Assembly: GCA_913776045.1 (NCBI GenBank) | Contig: CAJYOI010000042.1 | Span: forward strand, 21,634 to 85,633 | Origin: an uncultured Sphingomonas sp. | Lineage (GTDB): Bacteria; Pseudomonadota; Alphaproteobacteria; Sphingomonadales; Sphingomonadaceae | Direction of reading: 5' to 3' | Length of the DNA stretch: 64,000 bases | Shown: one piece after another, positions 16,352 through 26,015 of the stretch | Position numbering within the stretch: position 1 is the first letter of the stretch | Layout of the letters: every line of letters begins with the position of its first letter | Program-made: the position numbers and the translations under genes | The notes under the pieces: generated by a model | Databases searched by the model: none | Told to the model about the DNA's origin: nothing | Seen by the model: only the letters and a program-made list of their open reading frames with translations

Positions 16352-18646
16352 ATGACGAAGCGTATCTCTCCGGCGAACACCGTCGTGGTGCCTGCCGCAG
16401 CCAAGGCTGCCGGCGGTGCCGCCGCTGCAAGCCCGTCGGTCGTGCCTGTCGAGGCCGAAGTTGCTGCGGCGAAGGCTGAAGTCGCCGACAAGGATGCGGC
16501 CCCCGCCGTGACGGCGGAAGCGGTCGCGGCGATGGTTGCTCCGGCGCCGATCGCAATGGTTGTGGAGCCGGTTGCGGCTGCTGAGCCTGCGGCCCAGGCT
16601 GCTACGACGACGACCGCGTCGTCGGACGAAAACGACACGGACTACACGCCATACATCGTTGGCGGCGTTCTGCTGGCCGGCGGCATTCTGGCGGTTGCCC
16701 TCTCGTCGGGCGACGACAAGGGGAGCGCTCCTGCTCCGACCCCGACGCCGACGCCGACCAACTCCGTGACGATTTCGTCGGCGGCTACCGCGTCGATCGC
16801 GGAGAACTCGGCGACGACGGCGACGGTAATAGACGTTAACGCTGCTGCGTCGAACGCTAGTTCGGGTGCGATCACCTACACGCTGGGTGGCACGGACGCA
16901 GCGTCGTTCAATATCGATGCATCGACGGGTATCGTTACCTTCAAGGCCTCGCCGGACTTCGAGACGAAGTCGTCGTACAGCATCACGGTCACGGCCAATG
17001 CGGCTGCGAACGGAACGACGCCGGCGGCAAGTGCGACGCAGACCATTGCGGTCACCGTCACCAACGTGAATGAAGCGCCGCGCATCACCTCGGCGACGTC
17101 GGCGACGGTCGCGGAGAACACTGCGATCACCGCGCCGGTCTATACCGCGACGGCGACGGACCCGGATGCCAACACCACGCTGTCCTACTCGCTGGGCGGT
17201 ACCGATGCTGCGGCGTTCACGATCAATGCGACGACCGGTGCGGTCTCGCTACGTGCGCCGGCGGACTTCGAAACGAAGTCGAGCTACAGCTTCACCGTGA
17301 CGGCGTCCGATGGTTCGCTCAGCTCGACCCAGACGGTCACTCTGAACGTCACCAACGTCAATGAGGCGCCGGTGTTCTCGGCGACGACTCGAACGACCAC
17401 GGTTGCTGAGAACGTCGCTGCTGGCACGGCTCTGTTCACTGCCGGTGGCGCGGTCGATCCAGACGCCGGCGCGACGGTTACCTACTCGCTGACCGGCACG
17501 GACGCTGCGGCGTTTGCAGTCAATGCGACCACCGGTGCTGTTACTTTCGTTGCCTCGCCGAACTTCGAGGCGAAGTCGTCTTATTCGTTCAATCTGGTCG
17601 CGACTGATCAGGGTGGGCTGTCGACCTCGCAGGCGAACACGGTCGCGATCACCAACGTGAACGAAGCGCCGAGCTTCGCTGCGGCTACTCGCACGGCGGC
17701 GGTCGATGAGAATGTCGCGGCCGGCACTGTCGTGCTGGCATCGTCGACGGCGACCGATCCGGACGCGGGTGCGGTGCTCACCTACTCGCTGTCGGGCACG
17801 GATGCGTCGCTCTTCACCATCAATCCGACCACGGGTGCGGTGTCGATCGTTGCGTCGCCTGACTTCGAAAGCAAGGCTGTCTACAACTTCAACGTTGTTG
17901 CGACCGACCAGGGCGGCCTCAGCGCAACCCAGGCCGTCACGCTGAACATCAACGATCTTCCGGAAGGTGTCCGGATCGACGGTGGCAGCATTCCGGCGAG
18001 CACGGCGGCGTCCTACAGCGCGGCAAACGGCAATGTGACGTTCCTGGAGAGCGGTGCAGTCGGGAACATCTCGAACATCAGCAACTTCACGTCGGGTGAC
18101 ATCATCCAGACCGACGTCGCGACGAACAACTATTCGTTCTCGTCCGATGGAACGACGTTGCGGATCAGCTACAACAACAACGGCATTGTATCGCAGATCA
18201 ACCTCGTTGGCGCAGTCAGCGCGGATGCGATCATCGTGAACGAGCAGACCGCAGAAGCGGCTGTTGGTTTCGACTTCTTCCGTTCGACCGCGCCGGCGGC
18301 TCCGGCCGCCAGCGTCGCGCTGGACACGGCAGGTTCGGCAACGACGACCTACAACGCGAATGCGACGTCGGCGACCTACACGGACTCGGTCGCGCAGGCG
18401 AACACCTCGGTGATCACGAACTTCTCGGGCGACGACCGCATCGTGATGACGGGTATCAACGGGTCTTCGACGGCAACGTCCGCGAGCTTCACGTCTGACG
18501 GTTCGGATCTGATCATCTCGTTCAACAACAACGGGATTGTCAGCAAGATCACGCTCGCCGGTGTCGTCAATCCGAATGGTGCGCCGATCTTCGACGAGGC
18601 GTCGGCAGAGCGCGCGATTGGCTTCGATTTCTTCCGTTACGGCTAA
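16352..18646 (+). CDS. Cadherin-repeat surface protein with N-terminal membrane segment
   Basis: A 764-residue extracellular protein. An Ala/Val/Pro-rich region (1-100) contains no classical signal peptide; a single glycine-rich membrane segment (YIVGGVLLAGGILAVAL, ~101-117) and a Pro-Thr linker follow. Four cadherin-like repeats (~137-535) are joined by NVNEAP linkers, each with acidic DPDA-type calcium-binding positions. The C terminus (~535-764) is two copies of a roughly 115-residue module, each ending GFDFF. There are no RTX nonapeptides. The ATG has AGGGGG upstream; an earlier in-frame start would add a non-coding-looking leader. Position directly behind two secretion sets suggests an exported partner of the RTX protein; the anchoring role is inferred. 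Confidence 0.85.
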   Translation: MTKRISPANTVVVPAAAKAAGGAAAASPSVVPVEAEVAAAKAEVADKDAAPAVTAEAVAAMVAPAPIAMVVEPVAAAEPAAQAATTTTASSDENDTDYTPYIVGGVLLAGGILAVALSSGDDKGSAPAPTPTPTPTNSVTISSAATASIAENSATTATVIDVNAAASNASSGAITYTLGGTDAASFNIDASTGIVTFKASPDFETKSSYSITVTANAAANGTTPAASATQTIAVTVTNVNEAPRITSATSATVAENTAITAPVYTATATDPDANTTLSYSLGGTDAAAFTINATTGAVSLRAPADFETKSSYSFTVTASDGSLSSTQTVTLNVTNVNEAPVFSATTRTTTVAENVAAGTALFTAGGAVDPDAGATVTYSLTGTDAAAFAVNATTGAVTFVASPNFEAKSSYSFNLVATDQGGLSTSQANTVAITNVNEAPSFAAATRTAAVDENVAAGTVVLASSTATDPDAGAVLTYSLSGTDASLFTINPTTGAVSIVASPDFESKAVYNFNVVATDQGGLSATQAVTLNINDLPEGVRIDGGSIPASTAASYSAANGNVTFLESGAVGNISNISNFTSGDIIQTDVATNNYSFSSDGTTLRISYNNNGIVSQINLVGAVSADAIIVNEQTAEAAVGFDFFRSTAPAAPAASVALDTAGSATTTYNANATSATYTDSVAQANTSVITNFSGDDRIVMTGINGSSTATSASFTSDGSDLIISFNNNGIVSKITLAGVVNPNGAPIFDEASAERAIGFDFFRYG

Positions 18647-18689
18647 GTTCAACTGAATTTCTCGATTTTCTCTTTGGGGTAGAGATAGA

Positions 18690-21600
18690 ATGGCTCAGAT
18701 TACTCTCGGTGCGGGCGAAACGGCCAATGGCGGCCAGCCCCTCTTTGGCAACAATACGATTTTCGGGACCACGACCGGCGGCGGTCAGACCGTTGTCATC
18801 GGCGGTGGTCAGCAGATCTTCGGCGCCGACTTCAACGCGGGCGGCGACACGATCGTCCTCGCCGGTGCCGCCAACCAGTATCAGATCTCGCGTAGCGGCT
18901 CGACGATCGTCATTACCGGCCCGAACGGTACGGAAGTCCGTTTCCCGGCGCCGAATCCGTCGCTTTCGGCTGATCAGCAGCCTTCGATCGTCTTCAACAA
19001 CGGCACGCTGACCAACACCAGCGACGACATCTCGTACAAGCTGGCTACGTCGTCGGCCGGCCAGATCACGCTCGGTTCGCAGGCGATCACCACGACGGCG
19101 TCGACTGTTGGCGGTGGTACGACGAACCCGGTCGGCGTGACGCTGAACGTTACGGCGACGAATGTGACGGAAGGTGGCGCGATCACCTACACCTTCACGC
19201 TGTCGTCGGCGCAGACCTCGGCGGTGACGATCAACGTCGCGACGGCCGGTGGCACGGCGACCCCGGGCACGGACTTTACGGCTGTCTCGACCGCGATCAC
19301 GTTCCAGCCGGGTCAGACCACGCAGTTCCTGACGGTCAACACGATTGATGACACACTGCCGGAAGCCGCAGAAACGGTTTCGCTGCAGATCAATCTGCCG
19401 TCGGGGATCGCGTTGGCCAGCACGGCTAACGTAACTGCAGTCATCAGCGACAACGACAACTTCCCTGTGTCCTCCGTTCTGACGACCGGCAACGACACGT
19501 TCACTGGCGGCGACGCAGCGGACCGTTTCGTCGGCGCGCAGAATACGACCGAACCGGGCAAGCTGCTGTCGGCCAATGACGTCATTAACGGTGGTGCCGG
19601 CATCGACACGATCGAGCTGACCAACGCACCGGCAAACGCGTTCCCTAATGTGCTTGCGGACGTCGATTTCACCAACGTCACGAACGTTGAGACGCTGGTC
19701 ACCAACTATGCAACCGTCCAGCTCGGCGCACAGGCTGACAAGGCTGGCATCGTGACCGTCGATACGGCGACGCGTACGGACTCGCAGAACGTTGCAAACA
19801 ATTTCATCGCAAATGGAACTACGCTCGATCTGACGTCGGACCTGAACGCCGATGGCGTTGCCGATTTCAACAATGTGCTGACTGTCTCGATGGCGAACAG
19901 TGCCACCGACACGGTTCGCCTGGCGCTGGCTACTGCGGCAGGGTCGGCGATCAACACCGGCACGACGTTCACGCCGACCGCGACTTCGACCAACCTGAAT
20001 CCGACGGCGCTTGGCGCGATCGATAACATCATCATCGCGAACCAAGTGAACCCCGTTCGTGTGACTTTCACAAGCACCGCGGTCGGCAACGGCACGGCGT
20101 TCGACGCGGACGGCACGACGCTGGCCGTCGCCGTTCAGTCGGAAGACGCGAACGACAACCTGGTCGGCGGCGTTGTCCGTTTTGACGACGAAGGCATCCG
20201 CTTCGCCGGTGGCCAGTTCGACGTTCGTGACGTATCGGGCACCGCGCGTGGCACTTTCAACGAAGTCGTGCTGGGTACGGCTCTTAGCGAAACGACGACT
20301 CTGGCTGCAAACCTGCCGAATGGTTCGACGCTTGGCTCGTATATCAACGCTGGTGGCGGCGATGACGTCGTGACGGGAAGTGCGAACGCTGACTTCCTCG
20401 TCGGCGGCGCCGGTAACGACACCCTCAACGGTGGCGCGGGGTCCGACAGCCTTCTTGGTGGCGCGGGTAACGACATCATCAACGGTGGCGCTGGCATCGA
20501 CACGCTGCTCGACGGTGGTGAGGGTAGTGATATCTACACCTTCGCAGATGGCGAGTTCGTGGCAAACGAGACGGTTGCCGACAGCGGCACCGGTGCTAAC
20601 GATGTCGATTATCTCGCCATCACCAGCTCGACCGCTCTGACCGATGCGCAGTTCGCCGGCCGGACGGGCATCGAGGGTCTGGCAACCAACGTCACGAACA
20701 GTGGTGCTGTGGAAGTCACGATCGGCACAAACGCTCAGGCGACCGGCATCCGCACGGTCTACGCCGGTGACGACGACCTGACGGCCAGCGCGTACACCGC
20801 CGACCTGACCGTCTACGGCACGGGCGCGACTGTCACGGGTTCGGGCAACGACACGATCGTTCTGCAGAACCAGACGGCGCAGCAGGCGACGTTGGTTGGC
20901 CTGGGTCACACGACCTCGTCGGCTGGCTTCCAGGCGTTCACCGGCTCGGTGAACGGCGGTTCGGGCAACGACACCGTCATCGGCGGCTATGCGCTGGCAA
21001 ACACCAACACCACGCTGACCGGCGGTACGGGGACCGACACGCTGGTTCTCGGCGGTGCAGTCAACGGTCAGGGCGGCACGCTCGCGACCGGCACGACCGC
21101 GACGTACACGCTTAACTTCGGCTCGGGCTTCACCGGTTTCGAAGCGATCCAGCTCAACGCCGCCCCGACCGGTTCGGCGGTTGCGTACAACCTGTCGTTC
21201 GTCGACGCGAACGTTGCATCGGGCACCACGCTTGCGATCAACGGCGGCGCGCTGCGTGGTTCGACGAGTGTGAACAACGCCACGTTCAACGAAACCCTGA
21301 CGGTTAATGCGTCGGCCCTCACCGGCACGCGCGCTGTCTCGGTGACGGGTGGCGCTGGTGATGACGTCCTGACCGGCGGGGCCGGTGCGGACACGCTGAA
21401 CGGTGGTGCCGGCAACGACACCATCACGGGCGGTGCCGGTAACGACACGCTGAACGGTGGCGAAGGTAGCGACAACTACATCTACGCCGACGGCGAACTG
21501 GTTGCCGCTGAAATCCTTGCCGACACCGGCACGGCGGGCACGGACACCATCACCGTCACCAGCTCGACCGCGTTGACCGATGCAGTGTTTGCAAACAAGT

Positions 21601-24110
21601 CGGGCGTGGAAGTTCTGACGACGACGGTAACCACGGGTACCGTCGGCGATATGACCTCGGCCGGCGCCAATGCCGAAGTCACGCTGGGTGCAAACGCACA
21701 GGCTGCCGGCATCGTGACCGTCAACAACGGTGAGGAGGACCTGAACGCGTCGGCGTACACGGTAGGTCTGACCGTTAACACGAACGGCGGGTCGGTGATC
21801 ACCGGTTCGGGCAACGACGTCGTTAATGTGCTGCCGTTCAGCACCAACGCCGTTTACACTGGTGCTGGCGATGACAAGATCTTCGCCGGCTTCAACCTCT
21901 TTGCTGGTACGACCATCGACGGTGGCGCCGGTTCGGACGAACTGATCGTCGGCGGCACGGTCGTTCGCAACGGCGTCTCGGTCAACACGGACATCGAGCG
22001 CTTTGGTCGCGGTAACAACTTCGTGTACGTCATTCCGGCGAACGCGAACCTGACCAATGTCGAGCGTCTGACTCTGGTCGGTGGGACGAATGGCTCGGCG
22101 GCAGGTGCCGGCAACGCCATCAGCTACAGCATCACCGCGGACAACGCGAACGTTGCCGCCGGTCAGACGGCCGTTGTCGATGCGTCCAGCCTGGGCACGA
22201 AGATCTACGACCTTGGCGGCAACGGTGCCGTTGGTGGTGGTGACGACCTCAGTGCCACCGAAACGCTGACGTTCAATGGCTCGGCGGAAACCGACGGTAG
22301 CTACACCGTGCTTGGTGGTGCCGGTAACGACGTCATCACGGGCGGCGCGCAGGCTGATACGCTCACCGGCAACGCCGGCAACGACGTTCTGAACGGCGGG
22401 CTGGGCAACGACACCCTGAATGGTGGCGACGGCAACGACACCCTGAATGGTGGCGACGGCAACGACACCCTCGAGGGTGGCGCTGGCGATGACACGCTGG
22501 TCGGCGGGGCTGGCAACGACACCATCCGTGGTGGCGCTGGCAACGACTCGATCATCGTGACCGGAACCGAATTCGCCAATGACGGTGACAGCGTCGATGG
22601 CGGCGATGGCACCGACACGCTGGAAATCACCGGCGGTGGTTCGATCGGCGATTTTGGCTTCAGCGGTCGTTACACGAGCATCGAGGCGTTGCGTCTGTCG
22701 AATGGCGTGTACAACTTCTCGGCGGGCCAGTTCGCTCAGGCGGCCGGGTTCACGAGCTACTCGTTCGGTGCAAACGCAAGCGGCAGCACCATCTCGGTGT
22801 CCGGTTTGAACGCCGGCACGACGCTGAATGACATCATCTCTGCGTCTAACAGCGTGACCTTTGTCGGTTCGTCGTTCGCTGACACCATCAACATCGGTGT
22901 TGCGAACACGACCCAGGGTGGTGGTACGGATGTCGTCCAGGCGGGTGCAGGCAATGACGTCATCAACGTCGGCAGCACGCTGACGACTGCTGACTTGATC
23001 AACGGTCAGGGCGGCAGCGATACGCTGAACGTGTCGGGCAACGGCACTACGCAGACTGTGACCCTTTCGGTCGCGGCTGTTGGTGGCGCAACCCCGTCGT
23101 CGGGTATCTACTCGATCGAGACGATCGCTCTTGCAGCTGGCCTCGCCAGCACCGCCGGCACGGCCGTGGCGACTCCGGGTTCTGCCGGCACGGCGACCAG
23201 CTACAATGTTACCGTCAACGATACGTCGTTCGACAGCACGACGGCATCGCTCACGGTCGACGGTTCGGCACTCCGTGTCGTTTCGACGGGCGCGGGCGCT
23301 GACGGCATCTTCGGCACGTCCGACGATGCGACCACCGGTGAAGTGCTGAACTTCAACGGCGGTGCGGTGTCGAGCGGTCACGTCCTGACCGTAACCGGTG
23401 GTGCGGCCAACGACTCGATCGTGGGTGGCGCAGGTGCCGACGTCCTGAACGGCGGCGGTGGTGCCGACTTCATCAGCGGCGGGGACGGCAACGACGTCAT
23501 CGACGGCGGTGCAGGCGGCGACCAACTGTACGGCGGTAACGGCAACGACACCATCACCGGCGGCACGGGTTCGGACCTGATCGTTGGCGGTGCCGGCATC
23601 GACGCGATCAATCTGGGCGGCGACGGCGCCCGCGACACGGTTATCATCAATGATGGCGACGCGGGCCGTGGTGGTACGTCGTTCGGTGTGGAAGCCATCT
23701 CGGGCTTCCAAGCCGGCTCGGTGACCAACAACGCTTTCACCTCGACGGCTGATGTGATCGACTTCGGTTCGAACATGGTCGCCAACGGCCTGAATGCGTC
23801 GGTGAACAACGGCGTCGTCCAGGCTGGCTCGGTTCTGCAGAACGCTATCAACAGCTCGACGAGCCTGCTCGCAGCCATCCAGCTGGTTGAGCAGGAGTTC
23901 AACACGCAGGGCTTCGACGGCGGCAAGGGCGTTGTCGCATTCACCTATCAGGGCAACACCTATATCGGTGAGCTCTCGGACGTGAACGCGGCTGCCAATG
24001 CGATCACCGCGGCGTTCACCGACATCGTACAGATCACGGGCGTTACCGGTGTCACCGCGCTGTTCGACACCGACGGGAACGCCGGCTTTGGTTACGGTCT
24101 GCAGATCTAA
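18690..24110 (+). CDS. Giant Calx-beta/RTX calcium-binding surface protein (S-layer or adhesin candidate)
   Basis: An 1806-residue repeat protein and probable main cargo of the adjacent type I secretion systems. No N-terminal signal peptide is present. A Calx-beta domain occupies about residues 150-255. Arrays of the RTX nonapeptide GGxGxDxUx occur near 269-307, 571-611, 887-927, 1208-1290 and 1569-1637; they bind calcium and fold after export. Two homologous modules of about 310 residues (from about 612 and from about 926) share EGSD, DGE and SSTALTDA segments. The hydrophobic end GYGLQI is typical of type I substrates. Composition (Thr, Gly, Asn, Asp, almost no Cys) recalls Caulobacter RsaA, so a surface layer is a reasonable alternative to adhesin. 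Confidence 0.9.
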   Translation: MAQITLGAGETANGGQPLFGNNTIFGTTTGGGQTVVIGGGQQIFGADFNAGGDTIVLAGAANQYQISRSGSTIVITGPNGTEVRFPAPNPSLSADQQPSIVFNNGTLTNTSDDISYKLATSSAGQITLGSQAITTTASTVGGGTTNPVGVTLNVTATNVTEGGAITYTFTLSSAQTSAVTINVATAGGTATPGTDFTAVSTAITFQPGQTTQFLTVNTIDDTLPEAAETVSLQINLPSGIALASTANVTAVISDNDNFPVSSVLTTGNDTFTGGDAADRFVGAQNTTEPGKLLSANDVINGGAGIDTIELTNAPANAFPNVLADVDFTNVTNVETLVTNYATVQLGAQADKAGIVTVDTATRTDSQNVANNFIANGTTLDLTSDLNADGVADFNNVLTVSMANSATDTVRLALATAAGSAINTGTTFTPTATSTNLNPTALGAIDNIIIANQVNPVRVTFTSTAVGNGTAFDADGTTLAVAVQSEDANDNLVGGVVRFDDEGIRFAGGQFDVRDVSGTARGTFNEVVLGTALSETTTLAANLPNGSTLGSYINAGGGDDVVTGSANADFLVGGAGNDTLNGGAGSDSLLGGAGNDIINGGAGIDTLLDGGEGSDIYTFADGEFVANETVADSGTGANDVDYLAITSSTALTDAQFAGRTGIEGLATNVTNSGAVEVTIGTNAQATGIRTVYAGDDDLTASAYTADLTVYGTGATVTGSGNDTIVLQNQTAQQATLVGLGHTTSSAGFQAFTGSVNGGSGNDTVIGGYALANTNTTLTGGTGTDTLVLGGAVNGQGGTLATGTTATYTLNFGSGFTGFEAIQLNAAPTGSAVAYNLSFVDANVASGTTLAINGGALRGSTSVNNATFNETLTVNASALTGTRAVSVTGGAGDDVLTGGAGADTLNGGAGNDTITGGAGNDTLNGGEGSDNYIYADGELVAAEILADTGTAGTDTITVTSSTALTDAVFANKSGVEVLTTTVTTGTVGDMTSAGANAEVTLGANAQAAGIVTVNNGEEDLNASAYTVGLTVNTNGGSVITGSGNDVVNVLPFSTNAVYTGAGDDKIFAGFNLFAGTTIDGGAGSDELIVGGTVVRNGVSVNTDIERFGRGNNFVYVIPANANLTNVERLTLVGGTNGSAAGAGNAISYSITADNANVAAGQTAVVDASSLGTKIYDLGGNGAVGGGDDLSATETLTFNGSAETDGSYTVLGGAGNDVITGGAQADTLTGNAGNDVLNGGLGNDTLNGGDGNDTLNGGDGNDTLEGGAGDDTLVGGAGNDTIRGGAGNDSIIVTGTEFANDGDSVDGGDGTDTLEITGGGSIGDFGFSGRYTSIEALRLSNGVYNFSAGQFAQAAGFTSYSFGANASGSTISVSGLNAGTTLNDIISASNSVTFVGSSFADTINIGVANTTQGGGTDVVQAGAGNDVINVGSTLTTADLINGQGGSDTLNVSGNGTTQTVTLSVAAVGGATPSSGIYSIETIALAAGLASTAGTAVATPGSAGTATSYNVTVNDTSFDSTTASLTVDGSALRVVSTGAGADGIFGTSDDATTGEVLNFNGGAVSSGHVLTVTGGAANDSIVGGAGADVLNGGGGADFISGGDGNDVIDGGAGGDQLYGGNGNDTITGGTGSDLIVGGAGIDAINLGGDGARDTVIINDGDAGRGGTSFGVEAISGFQAGSVTNNAFTSTADVIDFGSNMVANGLNASVNNGVVQAGSVLQNAINSSTSLLAAIQLVEQEFNTQGFDGGKGVVAFTYQGNTYIGELSDVNAAANAITAAFTDIVQITGVTGVTALFDTDGNAGFGYGLQI
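22414..22467 (+). repeat. Exact 27-bp tandem duplication inside the RTX array
   Basis: Two identical 27-base units lie side by side, each encoding one nonapeptide ending in GGDGNDTL. Identity at third positions indicates recent duplication or slippage, a route to array-length variation between strains. Confidence 0.8.
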
Positions 24111-24133
24111 TCAGTAGGCCGTTTTGGACTAGA

Positions 24134-24167
24134 GGGTCCTGGGACTTTGTCCCGGGACCCTTTTTTT
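24134..24167 (+). terminator. Strong intrinsic terminator of the RTX gene
   Basis: An 11-bp stem (GGGTCCTGGGA with TCCCGGGACCC, one G-T pair) and 5-nt loop run straight into seven T residues, 24 bases after the stop. It is the clearest intrinsic terminator in the window and marks the end of the surface-protein transcript. Confidence 0.92.
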
Positions 24168-24303
24168 GTTTGAGCCGATTCTGGGCGGGCTAAAAACATC
24201 GGGTATGCGTTCTCGATCGTTGGTTCGACAGTGAGGCGATCGCATCGGCCGCCCTTGGTTTTCGTACCCGTGGCTGAATATCGATGGCTGGCGGTCGGCT
24301 CTA

Positions 24304-25351
24304 GAATCTGAGTCATGTGAGCGGAATCGGTTGGGGGATTCACAAGGCGGGGGAATTCTGATTCAAGCTGCTGGCCGTACGGAGGTCGGTGGGTATAGGT
24401 CGGGCTTATTCGGATGATCTGCGTGAGCGGGTGGCGGCATCGGTTCTGGGTGGCCGGACGTGCCGGGCGACGGCTGAGTTGTTCGGCGTCAGCGTATCGA
24501 GTGCGGTGACGTGGTCGCAGCGGCTCCGCGCAACGGGTAGCGCCGCGGCCCGACCGCTGGGACGCAAGCAGCCGCGGTCTCTGGCGGCCGAGCGTGCGTG
24601 GCTGCTGGAGCGATTGGCGACCTAGCCGGACGTGACGTTGCGCGGCCTGGTAGCCGAGTTGGGTGAACGCGGCGTTGTGACGAGCTACGGTTCGGTGTGG
24701 GGGATCGTGCGTGAGGCTGGGATCACGTTCAAAAAAAGACGCTGATCGCCCGCGAGCAGGATCGGCCCGTGATCGCAAGACGCCGGGCACAATGGCGCAA
24801 GTATCAGGGCCGGATCGATCCGCGTCACCTCGTCTTCATCGATGAGATCTGGGCCAAGACCAACATGACACGCCTGCGCGGCTGGTGCGCGCGTGGCCTG
24901 CCGCTGGTCGACAAGATCCCGCACGGCCACTGGCGCACGCTCACGTTTCTGGCTGCGCTCCGGCATGATCGCATCGACGCGCCACTCGTGCTCGATGCCC
25001 CCATCAACGGCGAGAGCTTTGCCGCCTATGTCAAGCGGTTCCTGGTGCCTACCCTCTCGAGCGGCGACATCGTCGCCATGGACAACCTCGGCAGCCACAA
25101 GAGCAAGGCCGTGCGACAGCTCATCCGCTCCGTCGGCGCCAGGCTCCTCTTTCTGCCGCCCTACTCGCCCGACCTCAACCCAATCCAGCACGTCTTTGCC
25201 AAGCTCAAGACCCTGCTCCGCAAGGCCAACACCCGATCGGTCAAGGCGACATGGAAGCAGATTGGTTCACTCCTCGAGGCCTTCCCACCTCACGAATGCG
25301 CCAACTACCTCCGCAACAGTGAATACGCTTCTACTTAAATGAATCAGACTC
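24304..25351 (+). mobile_element. IS630-family insertion sequence, 1048 bp, decayed
   Basis: The element is bounded by TA dinucleotides (24302-24303 and 25352-25353), the target duplicated by IS630-type transposition. Imperfect terminal inverted repeats begin GAATCTGAGTCATGTGAG on the left and, read inward, GAGTCTGATTCATTTAAG on the right, matching at 14 of 18 positions. It inserted in non-coding DNA just downstream of the RTX terminator, so it breaks no recognisable gene. Confidence 0.85.
24389..25338 (+). pseudogene. IS630-family transposase, inactivated
   Basis: The N-terminal helix-turn-helix part (AYSDDLRERVAASVLGG, GRTCRATAELFGVSVSS) starts at a GTG with GGAGG upstream and is cut by a TAG at 24623-24625 where homologues would have Gln. 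Past that stop the frame resumes (PDVTLRGLVAELG) until an A7 run at 24731-24737, where a -1 shift joins the catalytic part; such slippage is a known IS630-family expression device. In the catalytic part the first Asp (FIDEIW) and second (AMDN) are present, but the final acidic residue is Gln: NPIQHVF instead of the usual NPIE. Nonsense plus active-site change make it non-functional. Confidence 0.85.
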
Positions 25352-25353
25352 TA

Positions 25354-25624
25354 GGCCTAGGGCGACTGCGTATCGTGCCGGCACCGTTTCAGAAGCCGCC
25401 TGCGCGTGATGCGTGGCGGCGGGCGGGGCAGCCAACCACACTCAGCGAAATGTCTCTAAACGGACCTGTCGAACGATCACCTATCGGTGGTTGGCTGGCC
25501 CGGTTTCTGTGCAGGATGACGCCGACTTCTGTTGATCGTTCTGCACCGGCTGAGGGGCAGCGTAAGTGTGCGAGGTACCCCTACGGGCGGTGGGAACGAA
25601 TGCCACCCACGCCGGTCCACACAC
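25354..25624. other. Intergenic stretch between the IS element and the SWIB gene
   Basis: About 270 bases with no gene I can support. Apart from the terminator at its right edge I see only GC-rich sequence with no clear promoter or repeat. Confidence 0.5.
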
Positions 25625-25659
25625 AAAAAAACGCCGGCGGGGCAGGGGCCCGGCCGGCG
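25625..25659 (-). terminator. Intrinsic terminator of the SWIB gene
   Basis: On the minus strand the stem CGCCGGC/GCCGGCG encloses a GC-rich 14-nt loop and is followed by seven T residues. It lies about 40 bases after the SWIB stop. Confidence 0.85.
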
Positions 25660-25698
25660 CTTTCGCGTGTCGACGGTTTCGAACGTCGAAGGGCTGGA

Positions 25699-25971
25699 TC
25701 AGCCCTTCACGTGGCCGCTGATGTGCTTGTTCATTTCGAACATCGTGACCTTGTCCTTGCCGAAGACCTTCTTGAGCTTGTCGTCGGCCAGGATTTCGCG
25801 CTTGTTTTCCGGGTTCTGGAGATTGTTCTTCTTGATGTGTTCCCACATCTTGCTGACAATCTCACTGCGCGGCAGCGGGCCGTTGCCGACGACTGCGGCG
25901 AGCTCGGGCGAGGGGGTCACCGGCTTCGAGATGCCGCCGCGTGCCGCACCTGCCTTCTTCGCTTCTGCCAT
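25699..25971 (-). CDS. SWIB/MDM2 domain protein
   Basis: A 90-residue basic protein. After an Ala/Lys/Gly-rich N terminus (1-20), the SWIB domain fills the rest, with VGNGPLPRSEIVSKMWEHIKKNNLQ and KLKKVFGKDKVTMFEMNKHIS as its conserved halves. SWIB domains are best known from eukaryotic SWI/SNF subunits and chlamydial topoisomerase fusions; free-standing bacterial copies, common in sphingomonads, have no proven job, though DNA binding through the basic tail is likely. It follows a DUF2945 gene on the same strand after 44 bases. Confidence 0.93.
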   Translation of the reverse strand: MAEAKKAGAARGGISKPVTPSPELAAVVGNGPLPRSEIVSKMWEHIKKNNLQNPENKREILADDKLKKVFGKDKVTMFEMNKHISGHVKG

Positions 25972-26015
25972 TGTCTTCTCCTGTCGTTGCAGCCGCCCCG
26001 CAGGGCGCTGACTGG

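Noticed and set aside
17249-18652. A 467-residue minus-strand frame across the cadherin gene
   Set aside because: Same repeat-derived shadow effect, Arg-rich, with no ribosome site.
18567-23711. A 1714-residue open frame on the minus strand across the RTX gene
   Set aside because: It is Arg/Val/Asp-rich and follows the codon periodicity of the repeat-rich plus-strand gene; no start signal or domain is evident, so it is a shadow of the GC-rich repeats.
24107-24790. Minus-strand frame across the IS630 left half
   Set aside because: Low-complexity Arg/Pro/Ser composition overlapping the transposase and a terminator; no domain.
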